Shown in pieces: positions 47,857 to 58,632 of a stretch of 64,000 bases of DNA (position 1 is its first letter; each line of letters starts with the position of its first letter). The stretch covers positions 1,302,001 through 1,366,000 of the forward strand of contig NC_041691.1 of assembly GCF_900005765.1 (NCBI RefSeq). Direction: 5' to 3'. The position numbers and the translations under genes are program-made. This DNA comes from Plasmodium relictum. Lineage: Eukaryota; Apicomplexa; Aconoidasida; Haemosporida; Plasmodiidae. The notes under the pieces are model-generated. The model saw only the letters and a program-made list of their open reading frames with translations. It was not told the origin of the DNA and ran no database searches.

Positions 47857-49269
47857 TTAAAAGCAACCTTGTTCAATATAAGAATCAGCAACTTTTAAAA
47901 ATCCAGCTATATTAGCACCTGTTTGTAAATCATATTTATTATTAGTATATTTTAGAGCATTTTCAGAGCATGATATAAATATATTTCTCATAATTTCTTT
48001 TAGTTTTTCATCAACTGTTTCTCTTGTCCATTGAGAAAATTGAAAATTCTGAGCCATCTCAATACCACTGATCGCAACTCCTCCAGCATTAGCAGCTTTT
48101 GAAGGACAAAAAATAATATTATTTTTTTTAAAGTAGCTAATAGCTTCGGTTGTTGTTGGCATATTAGCACCTTCACCTACTAAAATACATCCATTTTTAT
48201 GTAATATTTTTGCATCATCAATGTCTATTTCATTTTCGGTTGCACATGGGAAAGCTAGTGTACATGGAATTGCCCATGGTTTTTCATTTGAATAATATTT
48301 TGCTGTGGGTGAATGGATTAAATATTCTTTAATTCTTCCTTTTCTTTCTTCTTTTAATTCTAAAAGAAATTTCAAATTATCATTATTAAAACCATTTGGC
48401 TCATATATGTAACCTCCACTATCACTTAAGGTTAAAACTTTAACATTTAATTGTAATAACTTTTCTAAACAATATAAAGCAACGTTACCACTACCACTGA
48501 TAACAGCTGTTTGATTATGTATGGGAATATTTAAAGATTTTAAAACTTCTAAAACAAAATAAACTAAACCATAACCTGTAGCCTCCACTCTTAAATTTGA
48601 TCCTCCCCATTTAACATTTTTTCCTGTTAGTGTTCCATTAAAATCGCTTACAAGTTTTTTATATTGGCCAAATAAATATCCAATTTCTCTTCCTCCTACA
48701 CCAATATCTCCAGCAGGTACATCTGTATGAGGACCAATATGTCTATATAATTCGTTCATAAAACTTTGGCAAAATTTTAAAATTTCATTATCTGATTTCC
48801 CTTTGGGGTCAAAATCAGATCCACCTTTTCCTGCGCCCATGGATAGACCCGTTAATGAGTTTTTTAAAACTTGCTCAAAACCCAAAAATTTTACAATAGA
48901 CAAATTTACTGATGGATGAAATCTTAATCCGCCTTTATAAGGTCCCAGTATGCTGCTGAATTGCACACGAAAAGCACGATTTTTTCTTTGTACGCCATTA
49001 TCATCTAGCCAGCAAACTCGAAATTGTATTGCACGTTCAGGTTCTGATATCATTTCAATGATTGGTAAATATTTTGGCTCTTCCATAAATAAAGGTTTTA
49101 AAGAAAATAATACTTCATGAAATGCTTGTAAAAATTCTTTCTGATTTGGGTCCATTTTTTTTACACGCTCATATATATTTATCATTTCTTGGTCAATTAA
49201 GGCTTCATAATTTGAGCTAGTTTTATCTATCAGTACGAATCTTCCTGTTTTATCTCTATTATTGTGCAT
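47857..49269 (-). CDS. GDH1: NADP-specific glutamate dehydrogenase
   Basis: This enzyme interconverts glutamate and 2-oxoglutarate plus ammonia with NADP(H). In Plasmodium it is a cytosolic enzyme often viewed as an NADPH source. It is an intronless 470-residue protein, the normal length for the short hexameric bacterial/fungal-type class. The substrate pocket motifs are [12 protein letters not shown] (Lys112) and [15 protein letters not shown] (Lys148 region), followed by [20 protein letters not shown]. The dinucleotide-binding turn is [14 protein letters not shown]. The last part carries [21 protein letters not shown], as expected. There is no signal peptide or organelle leader. Base composition is less A/T-biased than any neighbour because low-complexity insertions are absent. 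Confidence 0.97.
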   Translation of the reverse strand: MHNNRDKTGRFVLIDKTSSNYEALIDQEMINIYERVKKMDPNQKEFLQAFHEVLFSLKPLFMEEPKYLPIIEMISEPERAIQFRVCWLDDNGVQRKNRAFRVQFSSILGPYKGGLRFHPSVNLSIVKFLGFEQVLKNSLTGLSMGAGKGGSDFDPKGKSDNEILKFCQSFMNELYRHIGPHTDVPAGDIGVGGREIGYLFGQYKKLVSDFNGTLTGKNVKWGGSNLRVEATGYGLVYFVLEVLKSLNIPIHNQTAVISGSGNVALYCLEKLLQLNVKVLTLSDSGGYIYEPNGFNNDNLKFLLELKEERKGRIKEYLIHSPTAKYYSNEKPWAIPCTLAFPCATENEIDIDDAKILHKNGCILVGEGANMPTTTEAISYFKKNNIIFCPSKAANAGGVAISGIEMAQNFQFSQWTRETVDEKLKEIMRNIFISCSENALKYTNNKYDLQTGANIAGFLKVADSYIEQGCF

Positions 49270-49746
49270 TTTGTCAAAAGTAAAGATAAATAAATGCGTA
49301 AAAAATTATGAGTATGTAATTTTTTAATAAAAAAAAAAATTTTCCACTTAACAAAAGTGAATTAAAACAATAAAAAATTTAACATAAAAAAAGTATTTTT
49401 TTTTTTTTTTAAGTATCTATTTATTAATGCAATGGCAATTTCTTTAAAAAATTAATATATAAATAATTAAAATATTAATTTATTAAGTATACTTAAAATA
49501 TAAAAATTATTAATGTAACATATTTTGAAAATAAAATTAAGAGACTAAAGATGTTATTATCAAAAATATATTTATAAATATTGGCACATATGTTTATAAA
49601 GGAATATTAATTCTTAAATAAATTATTTTATTTTTTATTTATATACATATATATGTATTTTTTTTTTTTTTTTGTATTTAAAAAAAAAAATATATTTTCT
49701 ATTAACTTGAAACATTTCTCGGATTTTTTATTTTGCTCAGTAGGAA
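49270..49746. other. GDH promoter region
   Basis: A/T-rich divergent spacer upstream of GDH1 (-), with A and T homopolymers. No gene was seen. Confidence 0.55.
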
Positions 49747-49978
49747 ATGCAGAAGCACTTCTTGAATTTTTACTTTAATTTCTTCTTTTTTGCATCTTTT
49801 TTGTAGTATCGCTGTATATAGATTATTTATTCTTTATATATATTTATCATATTCTTTTATTTTAATTTATTATTATTATTTATTTTTTTTTTTTTTGATT
49901 TTTTGTTTCTTATTAATATGTAAAAAAAAAAAAAATAGAATTTTTATTGGTGCATTGAAATTATATTTAAAGAATTGA
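49747..49978 (+). CDS. Candidate spliced 31-residue TM microprotein
   Basis: Exon 1 (49747-49802) starts MQKHFLNFYFNFFFFASF in a G/C-richer patch and ends in phase 2 at TT/GTAGTA. After a 136-base T-rich intron, the acceptor AAAATAG opens exon 2 (49939-49978) in phase, encoding LIFIGALKLYLKN and a stop. The product would be one hydrophobic helix with short polar ends, like small subunits of membrane complexes. An alternative unspliced TTG-initiated frame covers 49790-49978. Size and hydrophobicity make a chance model possible. Confidence 0.35.
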
Positions 49979-50791
49979 ATGAAAAAAAAAATTATAACTT
50001 TTTAACCTATAGAATTTCATTTAGCATTAATCTCTTATTTTTTTTATGGAATATAAATATGTTAATGAAAATTAAAAAATTTTAATGTTTTATTTAAAGA
50101 TTTTTTTTAAAGTCGTACGAAAAATAATTCTTATTCTTTGTTATTCTTCTTATGAAAATACAATATAAATATAAAAAAAACTTCTAAATTTAGGTTAAAT
50201 AATTTATCTTTTTTTTTTTATAAGTTCAATCAAAAAATGTACTTTTTTTCCTACTTAAAAATTTAATTAAAAAAATGAATTTTAAATATTTTCTTAATTT
50301 TATTTTGAAAAATACATTTTTCCTTATATTTTTCGAATTATTCTTAAGAATGAATATAATGCATCTATTTTTTTTTTTCTTCTCTTTATATTTTTTGAAT
50401 AAGATTAAAATTTTTCTTTTAAATATATTATTTTTTTTTGAAAATTATTTTTATGAAAAAAAAAAAAAAAAAAAAAAGACAAAAAAAGACAGGTGTATCT
50501 ACAACAATTGATAGTTATCTACAACTTCTTTTATTATTTTTACTGTTCTTTTTTATTATTATTATCCATTTTTTTTTTTTCTCACTATTAAATTTATTCT
50601 ATGAATAAAAATAAATAAAGGTATTTGAATAAAGCCATATTTTTTAAGACAAAACAATTTTTTTTTTTTCTTATACATTTATGCTTTTGTAAGACTTTTA
50701 AAAATCAATTAAAAACATAATAAAATTATAAATAAAATTGAAATGTAACAACATTTAAAAAATTAAGCTTTTCATTTTAATTTATAAAAAA
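49979..50791. other. Promoter region of the SYCP2-like gene
   Basis: A/T-rich. It contains an ATG-led 78-codon plus-strand frame (50275-50511, start MNFKYFLNFILKN). Its Phe/Leu/Ile/Lys content mirrors T and A runs, so I do not call it a gene, though a small membrane protein is not excluded. Confidence 0.5.
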
Positions 50792-53700
50792 ATGAGTTCG
50801 AAATTATTTAATATAAATGAGTTGAACAAAGATACTATTTTATTAAAAACAAAAAAATTAAAAAAGTTATGTGATAATGAAGGTAATACAAAAATTTATT
50901 ATAAGCATAAAATAAAAGCAATTTAAATTCCGAGAAGTTGGACATAATTTAATTTTTGTTTTTTAGGGGATATAAACAACAATCATATAAATGTATTAAT
51001 AGAAATATTAGAGTATTTTTTTGAAAAATATGATGGCTTTTTTTTGTCATCTATTGTATGGGAAGTGGTTGATAAAATTAGTAATTTATGAATAATCTAT
51101 TAATTCATTTTATTAATTTTCTTTCTTTTTTTTTTCTTGATTTTTTATATATTTAAATGTTGTAATTTATTGAATTATGTTATTTATATATATAATTTTA
51201 TTTTTATATTTTTAAAGTCATTTTAGAAAACATTATTGAAGAAAAAAAAAAAATTGATGTAGATTTAGACACATCAAAGAGATTGTGTGAATTTATTTTT
51301 AGTAAACTAATACATTATATAAATTATGAAAATGAAAATATGACTTACTTATTTAGTTTTAATTGCTTAAGAAGACATTTATGCTCATTAATAAGTTCAT
51401 TTTTAAATTTTAATAATTCAAGATTTAGAAGAAAAATTGAAGCATCATTTACAAAAGAACTGTAATTTTAATACATTATTTTAATAATAGATAAATAATA
51501 ATATAATGTTGATATTTATAACTTTTAAAAAAAAAATTAAAAATATAAATATTCTTATACATTTTATAAGAAAGAATAAAATAACTTTTATATCTTTTTT
51601 TTTTTTTTTTTTAAATTTGTTAAATTAGAATAGATTTAATAAAGAAAATATTTGAAAAAATAAAAGTAGAAAATGATTTAGAATTGAAAGTATCTTATAC
51701 TGAATTTTTATGGAGATCATTTAGGAGAGTTGATTTAAGTTCATTCAATATGAAAAGTTTTCCTATAAATAAAGAGACAATAGAGAAATTAAGAAATTTT
51801 AAGATTTTAAAATTTGATGAAGAATGCATAGAATGGTTAAAGGAAGAAAATTATATGGATAACAAATGCATTATTGAAAGAGGTTTAAATATTTAAGTTT
51901 CTTTTGGTTTAATTTATTTTTATATATTTACTTAATTTTTTTTTTTTTTTTTATATAAGGATCGTTTATAATAACTGCTAACAAAAGTTGTGTGACTAAA
52001 GATTTTATTTTTTGCTACGTTGGGAAATGTTCTATATTTTTATACTATGTAATGTTGAAGAAAAACGCAAATTAATTAACATAACAATAAATAATCATAG
52101 AATACTTATTATTTTCACTTTTATTAAATTAGGATAATGAAGAAGAAAATGAAAAATGCAAAATAGAAATTCCCTATTATCATGTAACATCAGCTTACTT
52201 TAAAAACAAAACCTTGCTTATAATGGAATGCAAATCATTGGTTGATCAAACAAACATTTTTTGTCTCTGGTTATATATTTTTTTTTAATCTTTATTCTAT
52301 TTATGCTTTTATCATTATTTGGTTTATATTTTTTATTATAATTATATATAGGGGAGATGATATAAAGAATTTTATTGATTATGAAATAATTAATAAGTTT
52401 ACATTGTCTCTAGAAATTAAAAAAGGCTCAAAAGAAGTAAAAAAAGAATTAAATAACCTATTAGACAAGTATGAAAAATATAAAAAAAATAAAAAATAAA
52501 AAATTGATTAATGAGAAATGTAGATAACATATATATAATATTTTTTTTTTTTATAATTTATGAAGAATAAATAAAAAAGTAAAGTCAGAAGAAAATAAAA
52601 ATGAGAAGAACGTCTCTCATATCAGCAATCATAATAGGGAATACAAAAATGAAGATAAAAATAAAATAACTAATACTGATGTAATATAAAAAAAAAAAAG
52701 TAATAAAATAAATAAATAAAAATTAATACTATTCATTTTTATTTTTTTAGAAAAAAAACATAAAGGAACAATTTGATGATCCTTTACTTTTTTCAAATGA
52801 ACCATTCATGGATAAGGAAATAAGGTTTAAAAAAAAATATAAATATATTAGTTTAAATAGTGAAATTTATAATCATAATATGATAAATATAAATATACAA
52901 TGCTATAAATTAATACATGCATAAATAATATTGTTAGTTTTTCAAAAGAAGATAAAGGAAATGATAAATTGATTAATTCTTTCAGCGACAAGCTTTTAAA
53001 AAACAACACAAGAAAAAGAATAGAAACGCTAAAGTATGAAGGTTAAGAAAAAGAAAAAAAAAAAAATTAAGATATATTTTAATAATAATGATATATTAAA
53101 TAAAAATTATTAAAAATTCATTTAAATAATTAAATCCATACAAATAATATAAGTGCTTCATTCATTAATGCATACGGCTGAAAACATAAACAATTAAATA
53201 TATCTTTTAAATATTCAGAAAAAAAAAAAAAATACATGGCAAATGAGGATATATTAGGATATGAAGAATCATTAGAAATAAAAAATTATCTAAAGGGATA
53301 TGAAAATAAAAATGATTTTAAAAAGGAGTTGGAAAATAATAGTTTGTTAATCGATCATAAGTTGGATTTAAGCACTCCACATGTATAATTATAAAATTTA
53401 AAAAAAAAATTTAGAATTTAAATATGTATATCGTTATTACTAATATTGATATTAATTTTTAGAAAAATATTATATACATATATAAACCTTTTTTCGGTTT
53501 ATTTTCTTGACAGACAAAATTAGGGATTCATAATGAGATAGATAGAGATAGTGATACGGAAATAATAATAGAAAAAATTATTTCTTGTCATAAAGAAAAA
53601 AAGGAAAAATTTAAAATGAATTTAAAGAAAAGCTTTTCCGATGCATTTAATGAAATAGATAACAAAATTAAATTATTAGTAGAGGTTATCATATGTGAAA

Positions 53701-54458
53701 ATAAAAAAAAAATTGAGATTCCGAAATGTAGATTTTATTTAATATTTACAGTGTTCTTTCTAAAAATATAAATAATACTATGAATTAATATAAAATAATT
53801 ATTAATATTAGTTAAAAATATAATTTTCTTTTTTTTTTTTTTCCTTTAATTTAGAAACAAAAAATCAGAAGAGAAGAATTAAACAAGAAATATGAAAAAA
53901 AAAAGAAAAACATTATTTTAACTACTGAAAAAGAATTAAATGTACTTGCCAAAGAGATGAATGTAATAAAATAGAATACAATAATAAAATTATTGTTATA
54001 TAAATTAAAATTATTTTTATATATATAAAAATTATGGACATATATCAGTTATATTAACATTCATAATATATTATTTTTTTTTTAAGATTTTAATGGAAAG
54101 TATAAAAAAAATTAATGTAAATAAAAATGATATAAAAAAATTATATGAAGAAGGAAAATCAATTTTTTCAACAAGTGAAATATTAAATAAGAGCCAAATA
54201 CTTGTCAAGGTATTTACATATATACAAAATAACAACAATTAAATAATGAAAATAAAATTATTTAGTTAATAAAATTTAAAATATATATTTATTTATATAT
54301 ATTTATTTATATATATTATCATGTGTTATATATATATATTTTTTTAGAAAATAAAAGACAATTTAGAAAAAATGAATACAGATATAATGGAAAAAGAAAA
54401 AGAATATAATAAAAGAAAAAAATTATGTTTTAAAGCTTTAGCTACAGCATACGAATAA
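50792..54458 (+). CDS. Putative SYCP2/Red1-like meiotic axis protein, 15 exons
   Basis: Fifteen exons: 50792-50882, 50967-51080, 51218-51461, 51629-51882, 51960-52048, 52133-52269, 52352-52468, 52566-52680, 52751-52824, 52938-53041, 53219-53382, 53514-53684, 53855-53962, 54087-54209, 54348-54458. They sum to 2,016 bases with every phase agreeing, giving 671 residues. Residues 1 to about 230 are helical and ARM-like (INVLIEILEYFFEKYDG, DLELKVSYTEFLWRSFRR). Residues 235-350 are beta-rich (SCVTKDFIFCYVGKCSIFLY, YYHVTSAYFKNKTLLIMEC), like the Spt16M/PH-type domain of SYCP2. Residues 350-500 are Lys/Asn-rich linker. Residues 500-671 are coiled coil (KQKIRREELNKKYEKKKK, KIKDNLEKMNTDIMEKEKE). This order matches the axial-element family (SYCP2/Red1/ASY3). 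Several donors are GTT-type. Homology is inferred from pattern, not from an alignment. Confidence 0.8.
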
Positions 54459-54645
54459 GTAGAAAGACATATATTAATTACTAAAAATAATACAAGATGT
54501 TTATTTTTTAATTATAATTGTGATTGTATTTTTAGATATTTTTATTTTAATTCTTATTTTATTCATTTGGTTAACTTTTTTTTTTTTATCTTTATTTATA
54601 TTATACTACATTTTTTTATTTTATTTTTACTTATCCAATTTGAAA

Positions 54646-56030
54646 TTAAAGAGTGATATTTTGGCCTGGATGTAATGTAATGAAGTCTATTTTTTTTTTT
54701 TTTTCTTTTTCATAAAAATTCAAAATATTCTGAAGTTCTCTTGTTGCTTCATTATATTCTTCTCCTCCTAGACAAAAAACATCACTTCCTATGCCTAATG
54801 ATTTTTTACTATTTAAGTCAAAGTGTGACTGAAAAAAAAAAATAAAATAATAAAATGTTTTCAAACTATTTAGAAAATAAAAAGTGGGTTATATATTTAA
54901 AGATTTTAAAAAATAACTTATATAACTTATACTTGTAAAGCTTGCTTAGGAGACATATGAAAGGAATTATACAAAGAACTTGGTTTATATATTCCAATTG
55001 GTAAAATTGATAAATCGATTCTATCATTTTTTAATATAGTATTAACATAACTTTTTATTTGTAAAAAGTGATTGGAATAACCTGAATGTCCACTGTAAAA
55101 AATAGAACCATTACTAGTACTGTCATGAATTAAAAATGAACCTGGTAGATATACATTTTTATCAATAAAATATCTGTGACTATTAGTTAAAGAAGGTAAA
55201 TAATAAAATGAAATATTTTCAAAAGTTAATTTGTTAAACCAATTTAAAGGATAAACTATTGGAAAATTTTTTTTAAACAAATATCTTCTTATATTTATAC
55301 CACCTACAACAATGCTATTATCTCTTAATATAATTTTTTTTAATGTACTTTTATCCATTGTATCAAATCTATTATTACTTAATAATATAAAATCAATACT
55401 GGGTAAATTTTCAAAGGTTATTCCTGCTTTTATTATTCTCTTTATTCCTAGAATATTAAAAAAACCAATTCTGTTAGATAGCACTGGATCTATTAATATA
55501 TTAAAGTGTTTTGTTTGTACTAAAATACTCATATGACCAATGTAAATTACATTAAATTTTTCACTTTCTATTTTTTTTTTTACTTCTAATGGTGTTACAT
55601 AAAATATCCTCTCAGGCCAGATTGCATTTATTTCTTCATTATTATAAATTTTTTTATCAATTTCATTAGTATTATTGGAATTTTTATCAATAATTTCATT
55701 AATTGTATTATCGTATGAATTTTTATCAGTAGTTTCACTACTGTATTTTGTAAATTTTTTATATTCTGTATTTTCTACATTTTCATTTTTCTTTTGATTA
55801 TAATTAGTTTTTAAACCTAATTTATAAAATACTTTTTTCGTATATATTCTTTTTATTTTATTTTTTTCTTGCACACTCTTGTTTCTCAACAAACTGCGAA
55901 GTAGAGGAGAGTATATATAACGATCGACATAGAAAAAAAAAAAAGATATCTTTTTTTTGAAAGCCAAATTAGTCGTTAAATTATTATTATGGATATAGTA
56001 AGGCAAAAAAGTATTTATTAATTTTTTCAT
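54646..56030 (-). CDS. NAPE-PLD-like metallo-beta-lactamase-fold protein
   Basis: Two exons (54933-56030 and 54646-54828), joined in phase at CAA/GTATAA with a TTTTTCAG acceptor, give 426 residues. The N-terminus is basic and hydrophobic (MKKLINTFLPYYIH), possibly an organelle leader. An Asn-rich linker precedes the fold: VIYIGHMSILVQTKHFNILI, then DPVLSNRIGFFNI, as in N-acyl-phosphatidylethanolamine phospholipase D and bacterial relatives. The zinc motif normally HxHxDH reads SNNRFDTMD (Asn219, Arg221, Asp223, Thr224). The later metal-bridging Asp position reads FYSGHSGY (His315). The distal FHMSP His358 and the usual C-terminus (SKKSLGIGSDVF) remain. The fold is retained while most metal ligands are replaced, so it may be a pseudoenzyme. 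It converges on the SYCP2-like gene with only 187 bases between stops. Confidence 0.85.
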
Positions 56031-56836
56031 TTCAGTAATTTTTTTTTTTTATATACTTATATATTTATATTAAAGTTTACATTTTCAAAAATAACAAAGA
56101 TTGGAAATAATATTTGGTTGCACTAAAAATTACATTTTTTTTTTTTTCTTTATATGTGAAGATACTATTTTCACAGTCTTATTAATTTATTTAAAAAATT
56201 TTTTTTTTATATTTTTTTTTTTTACATCAGTTCTTTTATCTTCATCATAATATCCAGTTTTCTTTTTTTTTTAGTATTTTTAACATAAAGAATTTTAATT
56301 TATAATAATTATTATCTCATTTATAGCACTATATATTTAAGTAAATACTTTTGTTATTTTATAATGTAAAGAATTAAAAAAAAAAAAATTAAAAAAATTG
56401 GGCATTAATTATTTAATAAAGGGAAAATCACTTGAAAAAAATAGAAATATATTTTTTATAAAGTAAAAAAAAAAAAATATAGCATAATAAAAAAAAAGAA
56501 AAAAGTATTATTATATGATTATCTCATAAGATGGTTAAGCAAAAATTGTTTTATTATAATTCATCATTTACAAACCTTAATGCTATAAAATAGTAATAAG
56601 ATAAAAAATTATAGAATTTCTAAAACAAGAATGTTTAAACTATAGGTACATTTTTTCTTCTAAGGCTCAAATGTTAGTACAATGAAAAAAAAAAAAAAAA
56701 TTAACAAATAATACAATATATATAAAATGAAAAAATAATAAGCATAACTAAAATATAGTATAATAAATAAATGAAATAAGTTAAATAAAAAAAAAAAAAA
56801 GAGTAAAAACTTTAAATCGTGATAAATATAGTAGTA
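56031..56836. other. Upstream region of the metallo-beta-lactamase gene
   Basis: A/T-rich with many A and T runs. No supportable coding sequence before the candidate exon ending at 56837. Confidence 0.6.
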
Positions 56837-57285
56837 TTAAATATTATCTACATCAAATTTTATGTAATTATTATTTTTTATACCAGGGTTATATTCCGTA
56901 GCTAATTTGTCAGAATATCTCTTTCTTTTTTTATATAATAATAAAAAATTAATATAAAATGAAAAAAAATAAAAAAAAATAAAATAAAGAAATAAAGTAA
57001 TATATAGATAACAAATATTTATATGCGCACTTCAATGCATTAAACTTGTAAATAATAGGAAAAAAAAATGTATATATAAATTTTTTTAAAGGATATAATT
57101 ATATATAGTATCAATGGAAAACTTTTAGATGTTTTGTCTGTTAAAATTTTTTTTTTAAGGCAGTCGCTATTTATTAATGTGTTAAAGGAAATATATGTAA
57201 TGAAAATGTTTTAAAAAAATGTAAATTTTAAACTATAGAAATTAAAAATATATTTCTTAATGAACTTTTTATATTCTTCATACAT
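56837..57285 (-). CDS. Candidate small spliced membrane protein
   Basis: The best-supported part is the last exon (56837-56920). It encodes RYSDKLATEYNPGIKNNN followed by YIKFDVDNI and a stop, with normal composition in otherwise A/T-only spacer. Upstream, ATG 57285 opens MYEEYKKFIKKYIFNFY and ends in phase 1 at TATA/GTTTAA (57234). A middle exon 57046-57137 (acceptor TTTAACAG, donor CAA/GTTTAA) adds NKTSKSFPLILYIIIS and more hydrophobic residues. Lengths 52, 92 and 84 join in phase to 75 residues with one membrane segment. The middle exon is uncertain. An alternative acceptor at 56901 or direct reading through 57029 would change the centre but not the two ends. No family is recognised. Confidence 0.42.
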
Positions 57286-57600
57286 ATATATATGTGCATA
57301 CATACATACATACATATATAGGAATATAAAAACAACAATCATTTATGTTTTTTCTTTTAATTATTTTCTTTTTCTGTTTTTTTTTTTTCTTATACCTTTT
57401 TTTCTATTTATATTTTTTATTTTTATTTTTTCAGATTTTTTTATTTTTATTTTTATTTTCTTTTCCGTTCTATTTTTTGTTTTTGTTTTTGTTTTTGTTT
57501 TTTGTTTTTGTTTTTGTTTTTTGTTTTAATTTTTTATTATTAATCTTTAAATTTTGATAAATTCTTTAATTAAAAGATTTCCTAATTAATTTAGTATAAA
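57286..57600. other. Metacaspase promoter / 5' UTR
   Basis: Very T-rich on the plus strand, including a TTTTTG/TTTTGT array. The phenylalanine-rich frames here are repeat artefacts. Confidence 0.6.
57476..57527. repeat. TTTTTG-type hexanucleotide array
   Basis: Tandem TTTTTG units, with some TTTTTTG, about 75 bases before the metacaspase ATG. Directly visible. Confidence 0.85.
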
Positions 57601-58600
57601 ATGGGTTATAGTATAAGTTCGAACAACGAAGAAACAAATGAAGAAATATATATGTATAGTAATAAAAAAAACACTTTATTAAATAATTTTTCAAATATAA
57701 AAGAATACAAAACTAAAAGTTTTAATCTTGAAAAGCTTATTAAAGAGGACAAATTAAAATTAAATAGAAAAAATAACTCCATTAAAACTAATAATATTAA
57801 TATTAAAAATATAAGAGATAAAGGTTACAATGCAGATAAAAATCAGGATATCTCAAGAAATAATGAAAATAAAAACGATTTAAAAAAAATTGTAAATTTA
57901 AAAATACGAGAATTTACTTCAAATGGAGTTATTACAAGTAGAATTTTAAAGAAAAGTAACACAATAAAAAAAGATATAAATAATTTTGAAAAAAATGTAA
58001 ATAAAAATAACAATTTAAAAATAGGAATAATAAATGAATATAGAAACAAAAATGAAAAAAGTACTAAAATGACAAAGTGTAATACAAGTAATAATTTATT
58101 GTATACATATATGAATAATAAAGATATATATAAAAATAAAAATATATATGATAATCATTTATTGAATTTTGGAAATGAATCAGTAAACAATTTTGGAAAG
58201 TATGCTTTTGAAAATAAGAATATTACACTTGAATCAAGTAAATTAAATGATAATAAAAAAGTGCAAAATTTTAAACTTAATAACAATCTAAATAATAATA
58301 CTAGAGAAAATATAAGCAATAAAAATGATTGTGGTGATGAATTAAATAAATCACATATTAATAAATGTAATTCATCAATAATTTTTGGTAATGTAAATAA
58401 TAGCATTATAAATAATAATAGTACCAAAATTATGTTTAATAAGTTTAATGAAAATTTGGTTAATGACTACTCAAATTACCACAATGGTAATAATATTTTA
58501 TTTCCTAACGAAAATGCAAAAATGTCTTACTATAATAATTTTACATACAATGATAATATTTTAGTGAATAAAAAAAATTGTGAGGATAATAATTTTGATT

Positions 58601-58632
<32 letters not shown>

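Noticed and set aside
50275-50511. 78-codon ATG-led plus-strand frame upstream of the SYCP2-like gene
   Set aside because: Composition follows T-rich and then A-rich stretches (Phe/Leu/Ile then Lys). It may be a promoter-region artefact, although a small membrane protein cannot be ruled out.
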